A DNA stretch of 64,000 nt from Caballeronia sp. SBC1 (GTDB lineage Bacteria; Pseudomonadota; Gammaproteobacteria; Burkholderiales; Burkholderiaceae), in contig NZ_CP049159.1 of NCBI RefSeq assembly GCF_011493005.1, forward strand, positions 186,001-250,000. Direction: 5' to 3'. A program made the position numbers and the translations under genes. The stretch's first letter is position 1, and every line of letters starts with the position of its first letter. The notes beneath the pieces were generated by a model. The model was given only the letters and a program-made list of their open reading frames with translations, ran no database searches and was not told the origin of the DNA. Below are positions 36,155-45,190 of the stretch, piece after piece.

Positions 36155-36769
36155 GCGCGCACGCCCTGGTTGACGAGCGCACGGGAAAAAGCGTCCCCAG
36201 TCGATGGCCGGATTGCGGTGCGGCTGGTCGGCGGCGAGCAGGTATTTGTCTTCGATGAAGAGCAGCGAGTCGCGCACGAGCGGCGGCACGGCTTCGAAGC
36301 TCTCGTAGGCGCGCTGCGGGTAGCGCGTATGGAACAGCGTCGCACCGTTCGCGCCGCGCAGCACGATGCCCGTCTGGGCCTTTTCCTCATAAGGGAGGAA
36401 AAGGCCGTCATCGGCGAGTGAAATCATGCGCGCCGAATCGCGCGCCTGCGCAGCAATGGCAAAGCGCGCTTTTCGAGCCGCTCGGTGAACGCAGGGAGCT
36501 CCGCATAGCCGAGCCGCACGTCGTAAGGACCATTCGTCGCGGGAAAGCGGTACTGTGGCTCGCCCCGGCTCGACCGCGAAGCCGATATCGCGCGTGAGCT
36601 CGGAGAGATAGCGCGCCTGCAGTCGCAAGGTGTCGATTTCGATCTGGACGATGCGCACCACGATGGCGATGGCCGCCAGAATCACGACGACGAAACTCCA
36701 CTTGATCCACCGCCAGACTGAACCGGCATGGGTGGCAGGAAGATGAGAGCTGACCGACGGGCGGTTCAT
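36155..36769 (-). pseudogene. 5' fragment of a family-51 glycosyltransferase gene, frameshifted
   Basis: N-terminal cytoplasmic tail and one membrane helix (WIKWSFVVVILAAIAIVVRIV) followed by pieces of a penicillin-binding-protein-type transglycosylase: ESFEAVPPLVRDSLLFIEDKYLL and NPAIDWGRF. Between about 36465 and 36540 the correct frame shifts (GPYDVRLGYAELPAFTERLEKR in another frame) and shifts back. A further extra T near 36198 changes frame again, after which RALVNQGVRA is read elsewhere. The catalytic part is lost at the junction with the fnr fragment. Confidence 0.75.
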
Positions 36770-36988
36770 GGTTATTCTGCCTGAGATCGCGTCAGAATCG
36801 CGAAGTACACGTCGGAGATAGTCTATCTCGCCTGGTCGGTTCGTGCGGGGCCGTGTCGTACGACGGCGGTGACCGGGGCGATGCAGTTGCGCTCACCGGC
36901 GCACGCAGGCGGCACCGAATCGCCGATCACCAGTTCGTCAAATGCGCGGTTGTGCGGGAGTTTATCGCCGATGCACTTCCCTTCACTT
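36770..36988. other. Short region without a recognised gene
   Basis: Between the glycosyltransferase fragment and the IS5-type remnant. Nothing recognised. Confidence 0.3.
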
Positions 36989-37269
36989 TTAAAAGAAGGA
37001 GGTGCCAGGCGTATCGGTGAGCGTGGTGTTGTGGAGATCGGAGAAGCCAAAGGACGGCGACACCGCGCGCCTTGCGGGGGAATGCCCGTCAAGCCATTCG
37101 TTCCATGCGCGCCACAACGAGCCTTCGCGCTGCCGGACGGGCGCGGCCCACTCGTCGGGGCCGATGCTTATACCGCCTTTGCGGCCCTGCGTGACCCTGA
37201 CGACCAAATGCAGGCCGTTCAGCACGACCTCGATACAGCCCTCATGAATCCAGCGTTGCGTATACCGGT
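36989..37269 (-). pseudogene. IS5-type transposase remnant, downstream piece
   Basis: The minus-strand frame reads YTQRWIHEGCIEVVLNGLHLVVRVTQGRKG, which continues the IS5-family sequence interrupted on the other side of the IS21 element (FPPWEPGYR). After GRKG the frame diverges from the family. The two pieces join in frame if the IS21 element and one target copy are removed. Confidence 0.6.
37264..37269. repeat. Target-site duplication of the IS21 element, left copy
   Basis: ACCGGT, identical to 39904-39909. Confidence 0.8.
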
Positions 37270-37395
37270 TGCGTATTCCACGCAAAGTGAACAGCCATTC
37301 CAGGGCAAAGTGAATCGTGATTCCACGGCAAAGTGAACAAGGATTCCACGCCATCGCGAACAAGCGGAGCGTAGCGACGCGGGACCTTTACCTTT

Positions 37396-38154
37396 TTACT
37401 CGGACTGCGGCTTTGCGGTCAATCGACTGCGCGTCTTGCGTAGCGATTCGCCCGCGAGCGTGATGCGATGAGCGTTGTGCACGAGTCGGTCAAGGATCGC
37501 GTCGGCGACGGTGGGTTCGCCGATTGCCTCATGCCAGTGCTCCACTGGAATTTGGCTGGTGGCCAGCGTGGATCGGTGTCCGTGCCGGTCATCGAGCACC
37601 TCCAGCAGGTCGCGCCGCGCGGAATCGGTCAGCGGCGCCATTGCCAGATCGTCGAGAATCACGAGATCCGTCTTGGCAAGTTGTGCGAGCCATCGCGCAT
37701 AGCGCCCGCTGCCGTGTGCAATCGCCAGTTCGTCGTTTAGTTTCGGCACGCGCAGATAGCAGGCGGAGAACCCCTGGCGGCACGCCTGGATGGCGAAGGC
37801 GCAGCCCAACCAACTCTTGCCGAGACCAGTCGGACCAACCAGGATAAGGTTCTGCCTCTCCCGAAGCCACTCACCGGTCAGCAGCCGGGCGGTGAGCGCC
37901 CGGTCCAGGCCGCGAGGGGTGCGATAGTCGATGTCCTCGGGCGACGCGTCGGGGACCTTCAGTCTGGCCCGACGCAGCCGGGCCGCCGTTTGTCGCGAGT
38001 CACGTTCACTGGATTCACGCTCGACCAGCAGCCCCAGACGTTCTTCAAAGCCCAGCCGGTCAATGCCGTCCTGGGACTGTTGCTCGGCAAGCGCCGCCGC
38101 CATGCCGGGCAGGCGCAGCGCGTGTAGTTTGTCGACAGTGGGATGATGCAGCAT
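37396..38154 (-). CDS. istB: IS21 helper ATPase IstB
   Basis: A 252-residue AAA+ helper for IS21 transposition. It has Walker A GPTGLGKS (about residue 106) and Walker B VILDDL (about 170), and the N-terminal helical part HPTVDKLHALRLPGMAAALAEQ that begins most IstB proteins. It binds DNA and stimulates IstA. It follows istA by 18 bp. Complete and of normal length. Confidence 0.95.
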   Translation of the reverse strand: MLHHPTVDKLHALRLPGMAAALAEQQSQDGIDRLGFEERLGLLVERESSERDSRQTAARLRRARLKVPDASPEDIDYRTPRGLDRALTARLLTGEWLRERQNLILVGPTGLGKSWLGCAFAIQACRQGFSACYLRVPKLNDELAIAHGSGRYARWLAQLAKTDLVILDDLAMAPLTDSARRDLLEVLDDRHGHRSTLATSQIPVEHWHEAIGEPTVADAILDRLVHNAHRITLAGESLRKTRSRLTAKPQSE

Positions 38155-38172
38155 ATAGACTCCCTTTCAGCT

Positions 38173-39720
38173 TCAGTGATAGTACGAAGGCCCGCGCACA
38201 TTGGCATGCACAAGCGGCAGGTCGGCCTGCACGGTAGTGGGTTCGGGCTCCCGGTCCAGGCCGTTCTTTAGCGTCGAGTCAATGAACTTGTAGTTCGGCG
38301 CTTTCAGATCGATGGCGCGGCGGCAAGCAGCTTCGAGCCGGTCGCGCCCGTAGTCCTTGCCCATGCGCAGCACACCCAGGCAGGTGCGATACGACTGCTG
38401 GGGATGCTTGCGGGCACCCAGCAGGTGCTGGATGACGGCTGCCGTATGCGGGCCGATGTCGGCGGCCCAGTTGCGCAGCCGCTCCGGATCCCAGCCCTTG
38501 GCAACAGCCAAGTGCTCCGGCGGCATGTGCGCGTCGATCGTGGTGTGGTAACGACGGCGAGCGCTTTTGCCGTGAGCGGCAATGCGTTGGCCGCGATGGA
38601 AGATCTCGACGGTGTTGATCGTGTGGCGCACGTCAACCTGTTCGCGCGCGTAGCGATACGGCACCGAGTAATAGTGCTGATTTAGCTCGACGTGATAGTC
38701 CGGGCCGATACGCGCGACCTTCCACTCCGCGTACTGATAGGGCTGCTCGGGCAACGGCCTGAGTGCCGGGCGATCGATTTCGTCGAAGACGCTACGGCGT
38801 GAGCCAGGCAGCTTCTTGAAGGGCCGGTTGTTCAGATCACTCAGCAACGCGGCGATCGCCCGGTTAGCCTCGCCCAGGCTGAAGAAGCGCTGGTTGCGCA
38901 GGCGGGCGAGGACCCATCTCTGCACCAGGAGGACGGACAGCTCCGCTTTCGGCTTGTCCCTCGGTTTTTTACTGCGAGCCGGGATGACGGCCACGGAGTA
39001 ATGCCTAGCCATTTCCTGGTAGGTTGGATTGATGTCCGGATCGTAAAACCCCGGCTTGTGCACGCCCGATTTTAGATTGTCAGGGACCAGTATCTCGACC
39101 AGACCGTTATAGAACGCGAAGGCGCGCACGTGCGAGCCGATCCAGTCTGGCAACTGCTGGGTCCACGTGAGTTCCGCGAAGGTGAAGCCGGACACGCCGA
39201 GCGCAGCGACAAACAACTCGGCCTCGCGGATTTCACCGGTGTCCGGGTTGATGATGCCCAGCTTCTTGCCCGAGTAGTCGACGAACAGCTTCTGGCCCGG
39301 CACGTGCGTTTGCCGCATCGTGACCGGAAGCCGCTGTGCCCATTCCTGGTAAGCCTTGCAGAACCAACTGTAGCCGCAGCCGTCCGGATGCTGCGCCTTG
39401 TATTCCTGCCACAGCAGATCGAGCGTGACGCCTTTCCTGCCGATCTCGCGATGCACCGTCGGCCAGTCCGGCATGCCGCGCGTTGGCTCGCGCCGCGCCG
39501 GCGGCGGATACAGCCTTGCCTCGAGCGCCGCGTCGTCTGTCAGCAGTTCCGGTGGCAGCGGCCAGCTCAGCCCTGCCAGCCGCGTGCGGCGCAGGTAATG
39601 CCACACCGTCGTCGTCGAGGCACCCACCGCGTCGGCGATTTCCCTCTGATTGCGGTCACACTCGAAATGCAACCGCAGCACTTCCCTGATTTTGCGCATG
39701 GTCAACCTGACATTTGCCAT
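38173..39720 (-). CDS. istA: IS21 transposase IstA
   Basis: A 515-residue integrase-fold transposase. The N-terminal helix-turn-helix (MRKIREVLRLHFECDRNQREIADAVGAS) binds the terminal repeats. The catalytic core shows D in LFVDYSGKKLG (about 148), D in LVPDNLKSGV (about 207) and E in KPKAELSVLL (about 247), in the order of a DDE enzyme. Frame intact and length typical, so with istB and the ends the element looks functional. Confidence 0.95.
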   Translation of the reverse strand: MANVRLTMRKIREVLRLHFECDRNQREIADAVGASTTTVWHYLRRTRLAGLSWPLPPELLTDDAALEARLYPPPARREPTRGMPDWPTVHREIGRKGVTLDLLWQEYKAQHPDGCGYSWFCKAYQEWAQRLPVTMRQTHVPGQKLFVDYSGKKLGIINPDTGEIREAELFVAALGVSGFTFAELTWTQQLPDWIGSHVRAFAFYNGLVEILVPDNLKSGVHKPGFYDPDINPTYQEMARHYSVAVIPARSKKPRDKPKAELSVLLVQRWVLARLRNQRFFSLGEANRAIAALLSDLNNRPFKKLPGSRRSVFDEIDRPALRPLPEQPYQYAEWKVARIGPDYHVELNQHYYSVPYRYAREQVDVRHTINTVEIFHRGQRIAAHGKSARRRYHTTIDAHMPPEHLAVAKGWDPERLRNWAADIGPHTAAVIQHLLGARKHPQQSYRTCLGVLRMGKDYGRDRLEAACRRAIDLKAPNYKFIDSTLKNGLDREPEPTTVQADLPLVHANVRGPSYYH

Positions 39721-39903
39721 TCGGCACTCCCGACAAAACTGTCGATCGTGCCACCGTTGACCCGCGTCGCCGCCACCTCAAATTCCTGTTCGCGATGGCG
39801 TGGAAACCCTGTTCTTTTTGCCGTGGAATCGGCATTAACTTTGCCGTGGAATTCGTGTTCTTTTTGCCGTGGAATCCCTGTTCACTTTGGCGTGGAATAT
39901 TCA

Positions 39904-39909
39904 ACCGGT
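39904..39909. repeat. Target-site duplication of the IS21 element, right copy
   Basis: ACCGGT, identical to 37264-37269. Confidence 0.8.
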
Positions 39910-40020
39910 AACCCGGCTCCCACGGCGGAAACTCATACGGCATCAAATACAAGGAGGTGCACCCGCGCACGCGATCCAGCGCAACGCATTGGCGACCGAC
40001 TCACCGGCTATCTGTCCAGC
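39904..40020 (-). pseudogene. IS5-type transposase remnant, upstream piece
   Basis: On the minus strand ANALRWIACAGAPPLYLMPYEFPPWEPGYR resembles the N-terminal block of IS5-family transposases (ALRWI..GAPWR.LP..FPPW), with a frameshift before LYLMP. It is cut by the IS21 insertion and continues at 37269. Confidence 0.6.
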
Positions 40021-40091
40021 GCGCCGGTGCTGAGCACCCCGTGCGGCTCGCGTGCTGGCGACAACCGCCGCGCCCCCGATGAGCAGCACTT

Positions 40092-40128
40092 CCTTGAGGG
40101 CCTCAAGCGCAAGCGCAGGCCCTCAAGG
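40092..40128. repeat. Perfect 12-bp inverted repeat
   Basis: CCTTGAGGGCCT and AGGCCCTCAAGG separated by 13 bp, at the edge of an IstA remnant. No T-run follows, so it is not a typical terminator. Confidence 0.9.
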
Positions 40129-40422
40129 AACTCGCGTTCCACGACGAGCTGTTTCCGCGTGAGGCCTTTCTCTGGAGGCGAAAGCAGCTCGAGGCACGAC
40201 TGACGCAGCACCATGCCTGCAAGGCGATTATTGGGTTGCTTGAGCTCGCCGCGGTCGATGACGTCCTGGCCGCGCATTTGAGAGCGTTGTTGATGGACGG
40301 CAGGTTGCCCGATCTGAAGGCGCCGCGAGGAATTTGCGCCGCGCCAGGTCGATCGCCCCGTGGTCAATGTGGAGACTCCCCCGGCCAGACAGCGGAGTCG
40401 GCAACCGTCAACGAAGATTTGA
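40122..40422 (+). pseudogene. C-terminal remnant of another IS21-family IstA
   Basis: The frame LKELAFHDELFPREAFLWRRKQLEARLTQHHACKAIIGLLELAA resembles the C-terminal region of a different IstA lineage (FHDELFPR, QAC..I..LL.LA). A frameshift near 40345 moves the end (VVNVETPPARQ) into another frame. It is unrelated in detail to the neighbouring complete IstA. Confidence 0.6.
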
Positions 40423-40900
40423 TCTATCTCAATGCCTCGCCAGGCAGCGAAACTACCCTAAATAGAAGCGGCGCGCTGCCGTTAGCGACCCGATGAACAC
40501 GGACGAGCACAGGGTCACACGATCCGCGTGATTCGAGAATGAATGTGAGCGAGACCTGCGGCAAACGGACTGTCCTTGTCCCGACGTCTGCCGGCGCGTC
40601 TATTGCATTGCCGTTAAGTCAACAAAAATTGATTGTGCCTGGCATCGCATTGACGCTACGTTGCGATGGTTGCATTTTTGCCATGTTCGGGGCACGCGAG
40701 GCTCCGGCGCCGTGCATGATGAACCGTTCTAAGCGACAGACGTTGCAGTGAACAGGAGTGACGGCCGGGCGACGTCGTATCAGTCCCACTTGTGCCGCAC
40801 CGCCCAGTTGCACATTTCGCGTTTGGCCGCTCAGTGCCATGACGTGCAAGAAGTTACGGGCAAACGCTTTATCGTCCGTGATTCAATCTCAACGGAGCTG
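40423..40900. other. 480-bp non-coding stretch before the hemerythrin gene
   Basis: The hemerythrin frame is open upstream to 40748 but the extra residues are not family-like. No promoter element could be assigned with confidence. Confidence 0.4.
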
Positions 40901-41473
40901 ATGATGGCAGCCTCACTCGCCGTATGGCATGCAGAGCACGTCAATTTCGCGCGCCTCCTCGATGTCCTGGAAGAACAGGTCGCTGAATTCCATCAGGGAG
41001 AGCGCCCGGACTACGCGCTTATGTCCGATATCCTCTACTACATGCAGAATTTTGCCGATCGCGTTCACCATCCCCCCGAGGATGTTGCTTACGCGCGGCT
41101 GGCCGAACGGGATCCGGGGGTCCAATTGCTGGTGAACCGGCTTCTCCAGGAGCATCGCGTTATCGCGACGGCTGGCGAGGAGCTACTGAATTGCCTTAAG
41201 GAAATTGCGGAAGATGTGTTGGCCCCACGGTCGCATCTGGAGGCCGCCACAGCGACGTACCTTGTGTACTATCGTCACCATCTTGCCACCGAGGAGCGCG
41301 TTGTAATGCCTCGTGCGGCACAGGTGTTGACGGAAGAGGACTGGACTGCGGTAGCTGCCGCAGTGCCGGTCTATCCCGATCCGCTATTCGGCGACAACAC
41401 GCTGGAGCGCTTCGAGGTACTGCGCAGGCAGATCGATCGTGTGGCGCAGGCTTCCAGCCAGGACGGGACATGA
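40901..41473 (+). CDS. Hemerythrin-like (HHE) domain protein 1
   Basis: A 190-residue helical protein of the hemerythrin/HHE type: WHAEHVNFARLL, ILYYMQNFADRVHHPPEDVAYARL, QEHRVIATAGEELL and YRHHLATEERVVMPRA supply the His/Glu/Asp ligands of a di-iron site. Such proteins bind O2 or NO or repair FeS clusters. The start at 40901 follows ACGGAGCTG; the longer frame to 40748 is unlikely. It is similar to the protein at 58601-59206 in order and spacing of motifs. Confidence 0.82.
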   Translation: MMAASLAVWHAEHVNFARLLDVLEEQVAEFHQGERPDYALMSDILYYMQNFADRVHHPPEDVAYARLAERDPGVQLLVNRLLQEHRVIATAGEELLNCLKEIAEDVLAPRSHLEAATATYLVYYRHHLATEERVVMPRAAQVLTEEDWTAVAAAVPVYPDPLFGDNTLERFEVLRRQIDRVAQASSQDGT

Positions 41474-42036
41474 TAAAGGTCCGTACTTTGCATCCTGGTC
41501 CCGGATACTCTCCAGGACTACCTTTTCATGCGCGAAACGGGGTACTTTCTGACTAACCGTGGCCGTGAAGTCTTCGAGGGGCAACCCTCATCGTTGTGAA
41601 TTGTCCAAACCAGCGAGATGCCCGTTGGGGCCATTCATGCTGGCGTCGTCGATGGTGCGGCGCAAACCGGTTAGACGGCGCGGAGAACATGCGTCTCCTG
41701 CTTCCAGATGAAATCGTGCGCTTCGAGCAGTGCTCCAGTTGTGAACGCCACGTCGACAGCGAAGCGCCGCCACCTTCAAAGTCCTGCCCTGCCCGAGGGC
41801 TCAGGGCTCTGGCGCACGGGTTAGCCCACCATTCGCAGACGGCATTGCGCTGCGCCCAGCCATCCGCATAGCATTTCAACTCGATCCGGAGGACCTGTCA
41901 GGCGTCACATAGCGCGAAAGCCCGCAAACCGGGCTTCGCCGCTGCTTACCTGGGCCAGAAATTCTGCTCGATGCCTCCACAAGCGCGGGCGTGGCGATCG
42001 ATTCCGCGGCACCCGGGCGGCTGCCATGACATCACG
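41474..42036. other. 560-bp stretch with no recognisable gene
   Basis: Short frames on both strands, none with family sequence or start signals that I can defend. May contain degraded mobile DNA. Confidence 0.35.
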
Positions 42037-43140
42037 CTACCGGCTCGATATGACGCTGGAAGTACTTCGTCGCCAGGTACGATACGCACCGGTCAGGAAC
42101 GTGAACGCGAAGAGCGCAAGCGCCCCCGCGCTCGCGAGTCCGCCCGCCTGGCGCAACCCGAACGCTCCGTTCAAGCCACCGGCCACTCGCACCAGGAGTG
42201 CGACGTGCAGCGCTGCGAGGGGCACATAGAAGCTTGGTGGTACGCCAGGCGCGCCCGCCACGAGGGCCGGCTGGATGAGAGGCGCGTGGCCGAGGAGCAT
42301 CGAGAACACGACGCCCAGTGTGATCGTGCGCAGCGCAGTGTCCCGCCATGCATGCCCGGGCGCCAAGGCGCCGCTGAGACCCAACAGCGCGCCGACGGCC
42401 GGCCATAGCCCGACAAAAGACACACGGCGATGAAGCGCACCAATCCTGTCTGTCGCACGGTGTGGCGGCCGACGTCATGGCGTGCGAGCCACGCGGCCAG
42501 CGCCAGCAGCCCGCCGGCGAAAACGCACAGGGAGCCCTCGGGCCGCCACAGTGCACAGGCCGCGCTGGCAAGGATGACCACTACTATGATCCCGAATTGC
42601 CAGGTGCCCATCGTGGCGCGGGCAGCAGACGCGTCAGTTCGAGGCGTTCGCCTGCAATGGTCAGGATCAGGAACGACCGCCACCACGGCACCGCGGCCGA
42701 TACATCGCCGACGATCAGTCACACGCCATTGCCGACCGCCCAGCAAACTGCAGCGCCCGTCAGGACGACCAGGAACAGCATGGTTTGACGCCACGCCAGC
42801 TTGATGCTGGCAGTTACCAGGATACCGGCAGCGATCACAAGCAATGCCTGCACGAGCGGCACTGGCGCACCGGCCAGCAGCGCAAAGCTAGCAACCACCG
42901 TGCGCTTCGACGCGAGATAAGGCGCCACCCGCTGCATGGCCACCGCCCGCTCCAGGCTGATAACGGTGCCGAAAAACACCGGAATCATCAGCACGCCGTG
43001 CCAAGCTGCGCGTGTCAGCGCGGACGCCGACACCATCACGCCCAGGCGCGCCAAACCGGGTAGGCACCGCGCAGACGAGCAGCGGGACTGCGACGATGCC
43101 TGTGGCGGCCGCTGCGAATCGCAGAAAAAGCAGTGGTACG
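42037..43140 (-). pseudogene. Decayed multi-pass membrane protein gene
   Basis: Hydrophobic protein sequence continues across several frames on the minus strand: RFAAAATGIVAVPLLVCAVP, then AAWHGVLMIPVFFGTVISLERAVAMQ, an in-frame TGA where tryptophan is expected (about 42719), VPWWRSFLILTIAGERLELTRLLP, then frame changes near 42615 and 42415, and finally LLGHAPLIQPALVAG and LLVRVAGGLNGAF. The HGVLM..FFGT.ISLERAV motif recalls membrane proteins often found beside nnrS, but I cannot name it. At least one stop and three frameshifts make it non-functional. Confidence 0.75.
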
Positions 43141-43154
43141 CACGGTCGCTGCAG

Positions 43155-43418
43155 TCAATCGAGCGCCGTCGCTGGCTTGCCAATCAGCACGCGCCACAGG
43201 TTGAGGTGGCCCTTTTCGCGCCGCCACCAGAACCCGTCCGGCAGTTCGGCAACAAACTCTTCGAGCAACGGTTCGGGATTGTGATCCGACACGAGTTCGA
43301 GTGCCTGGCCGGGAGCCAGTCCCGCAAACGTGTCGAAAACCATTGAATGGCGCTCGCGCGGATCAACAGTACCAACGTCGACGACGATCACAGCGGGAGA
43401 GATTGCGATGGTAGACAT
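43155..43418 (-). CDS. DUF2249 domain protein 1
   Basis: An 87-residue protein: VVDVGTVDPRERHSMVFDTFAGLAPGQALELVSDHNPEPLLEEF and FWWRREKGHLNLWRVLI match the DUF2249/TusA-like fold (D.R...RH..IF..F..L..G....V.DH.P.PL). The start at 43418 follows GGAGTACGAAT. These proteins accompany NO and denitrification genes, and the HN.P...L motif may bind a metal or haem; function is unknown. Another family member lies at 45769-46038. Confidence 0.82.
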   Translation of the reverse strand: MSTIAISPAVIVVDVGTVDPRERHSMVFDTFAGLAPGQALELVSDHNPEPLLEEFVAELPDGFWWRREKGHLNLWRVLIGKPATALD

Positions 43419-43630
43419 ATTCGTACTCCAGAATGAAACAACAAACACAATGAGATGGACAAAAAGCGTCAATGTCCAGGCCGATGAAGCACCTCGCGAG
43501 CGGCCTCGGCGCGACTCCCCGAGCCAGGGCCAGAACTTCATCGCCGGCTGATGCGATCCTGCGGACGACTATCGCCCGCTGAAAGCGTTTTCGTATTCAT
43601 GGTGGTCTTCCAACCTGTGGAAAGTCACGT
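43419..43630. other. Short region between two minus-strand genes
   Basis: Contains a 20-codon frame only. Nothing else recognised. Confidence 0.3.
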
Positions 43631-43882
43631 TCATCGACCCAGATGAAGGACGGCGCTAGCTCCCGACGAATGAGCCGTCTTCACGGAGGCGAAGCGGTCG
43701 TAAATGCACTTGCGGGCCCGGACGGGGCAGCCTGCCCAGGACGGTGCTGCTACGCGCAACTGCTCGCGAATTGGGCGCATCATCGAGCGCACGCTCCAAA
43801 ACAGACAGGGCAGCGCGGGAAGCCTCGACAGATAGGCATGTGGCATGAGCCATTGACATGCACGTTGGGTCGTCAATCGCAT
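43631..43882 (-). CDS. Small open frame with strong ribosome site, unknown or degraded
   Basis: An 83-codon frame starting MRLTTQRACQWLMPHAYLSR, preceded by AAGGAG at ideal distance, with an NsrR-type box about 60 bp upstream of its start. The protein does not match a family I know, and its composition (many Arg, Ser and Cys in the second half) suggests that a frameshift may have changed the reading. The start signals are better evidence than the coding sequence itself. Confidence 0.4.
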   Translation of the reverse strand: MRLTTQRACQWLMPHAYLSRLPALPCLFWSVRSMMRPIREQLRVAAPSWAGCPVRARKCIYDRFASVKTAHSSGASAVLHLGR

Positions 43883-43942
43883 GACACGCTCCTTTCGAGG
43901 CCGTCGAGAAGCTCGGCCCGACGCTACGCCTGCCGGGCGAAT

Positions 43943-43965
43943 AAAATGTATTTTCAATATATCTT
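43943..43965. promoter_or_regulatory. Strong NsrR-type box in the 43.9-kb intergenic region
   Basis: AAAATGTATTTTCAATATAT plus CTT matches the NsrR dyad at about 20 of 22 positions, the best match in the window. Placed for the minus-strand small frame at 43882. Confidence 0.75.
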
Positions 43966-44145
43966 TTAGCACAGAGCCGAGCTCACGAGTTCAATCTGGG
44001 TCAATTGGTCGCACTATGAGAAACACTAACCGTCGACGGTCTGGAGCGTTCTGCACAGGCGCTTAAAATTGTTCTGACACCCAGGTTTATTTCTCAATGG
44101 CCAATCGAACCAATCTGTCGATGACATTGTGAATCCAGTGCAAAT
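43966..44145. other. Divergent spacer between two NsrR-type boxes
   Basis: No gene. Likely promoters of the small minus-strand frame and of the broken nsrR copy. Confidence 0.4.
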
Positions 44146-44164
44146 GATGTACTGTAAATATATG
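44146..44164. promoter_or_regulatory. NsrR-type box upstream of the broken nsrR-nnrS
   Basis: GATGTACTGTAAATATATG matches the NsrR core at about 14 of 18 positions, 70 bp before the pseudogene start. Confidence 0.6.
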
Positions 44165-44234
44165 TTAAGTGCTGGCCCATGTTGAACGGGCTCGCACTCG
44201 GGCTCAACCGGGCCGCTTCAAGGAAGGATCCACC

Positions 44235-45168
44235 ATGCACCTCATCGTCTACACCGATTACACGATTCCGGTGATGATGTATCTCGCTCTGAAGTACCCG
44301 GATGGTGGCGTTGCGACGATCGACGAAATCGCGGGGGCCTATGGGATCTCGCGCAATCACCTGACGAAAATCATTCACGAGCTCAGCCAGGTCGGCCTCA
44401 TCGAGACGACGCGCGGCCGAGCCGGAGGCACCCATCTGGCGCAGTTCGGCCATCTGAACGTCCTGTTTTACGCATGGGTGTTGTAGGGACGAGCCGATCT
44501 GGCATTGCGCTCTGCTGACGCAGCCGTCGGACTGCTGGTGACGCTCGTCACCATCATCGCGGGTCGCGTCACACCGATGTTCACGGCTAACGCTGTACCC
44601 GGCTATGCATTCAGGCGCTGGTCGGCAATCAAAGCGCTGGCCGTGCCGTTGCCGCTGCTAGCGTTTGCATACAATGCGCTGGGCGCGAGCGCGTGGCTTG
44701 TCGGCAGCGCGGCAGGCGCTACGGCCGTGGTCCATGGCATCCGGCTCGCGGAATGGCGCTCGTGGCAGGTCGGCCGCCGACCGATTCTCGCTATCCTTCA
44801 CGCGGCCTACGCTTGGGTTCCACTCAGCTTCGCCCCGCTGGCGCTGAGCGCGCTCGGATTTGTGCCGCATTCCATCGCGCTTCATGCCCTTGCCGTCGGT
44901 TTGCTCGGAGGCGGGATCATCGCCATGATCACGCGTACCGCGCTCGGCCATACCAGCCGCAGGCTCGTCGCCGGGTCAACTTATTGCCTGTTACTGCCTC
45001 GTGATCGCCGCCGCTATTCTGCGCGTTTTCGGCCCGTTGCTCGCGAGTAGCGGGAGCATCTGGTGGATCGACGCTGCCGGCCTGTGCTACGGCGTGGCGT
45101 TCGCTCTGTACGCGCGCCAATACTGGCTCTACCTGACACGTCCGCGAACTGACGGCAAGGCTGGCTGA
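44235..45168 (+). pseudogene. nsrR'-'nnrS deletion fusion, decayed
   Basis: The first 70 codons are the DNA-binding half of an Rrf2 repressor (YTDYTIPVMMYLALK, ISRNHLTKIIHELSQVGLIETTRGRAGG). They then run in frame, after LAQFG, into the middle of an NnrS protein (LNVLFYAWVL, stop at 44484-44486, then LALRSADAAVGLL, AGRVTPMFTANAVPGYAF, MITRTALGHTSRRLV). A second frameshift near 44970 throws out the end, which continues in another frame as AILRVFGPLL and YLTRPRTDGKAG. A single deletion joining nsrR to nnrS, then point decay, explains it. The intact pair is at 21176-23284. Confidence 0.9.
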
Positions 45169-45190
45169 AGCGAAACGATGTGAGTGCAAA

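Larger units (their letters stand above)
37270..39903 (-). mobile_element. IS21-family insertion sequence, complete
   Basis: A 2634-bp element with 5'-TG...CA-3' ends, a 6-bp direct repeat ACCGGT on both sides, and istA-istB. Each end holds four or more related 22-23-bp units with GTGGAAT cores (37275-37370 and 39787-39899), the multiple terminal binding sites typical of IS21. It interrupts an IS5-type transposase remnant. Confidence 0.9.

Noticed and set aside
36989..37363. 124-codon frame at the IS21 left end as a gene
   Set aside because: Its start lies inside the IS21 terminal repeats; the real part is a transposase relic continuing across the element.
40600..40680. Sigma-54 promoter before the hemerythrin gene (TGGCATCGCATTGAC)
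   Set aside because: The -12 part lacks the GC of TTGC at the right spacing.
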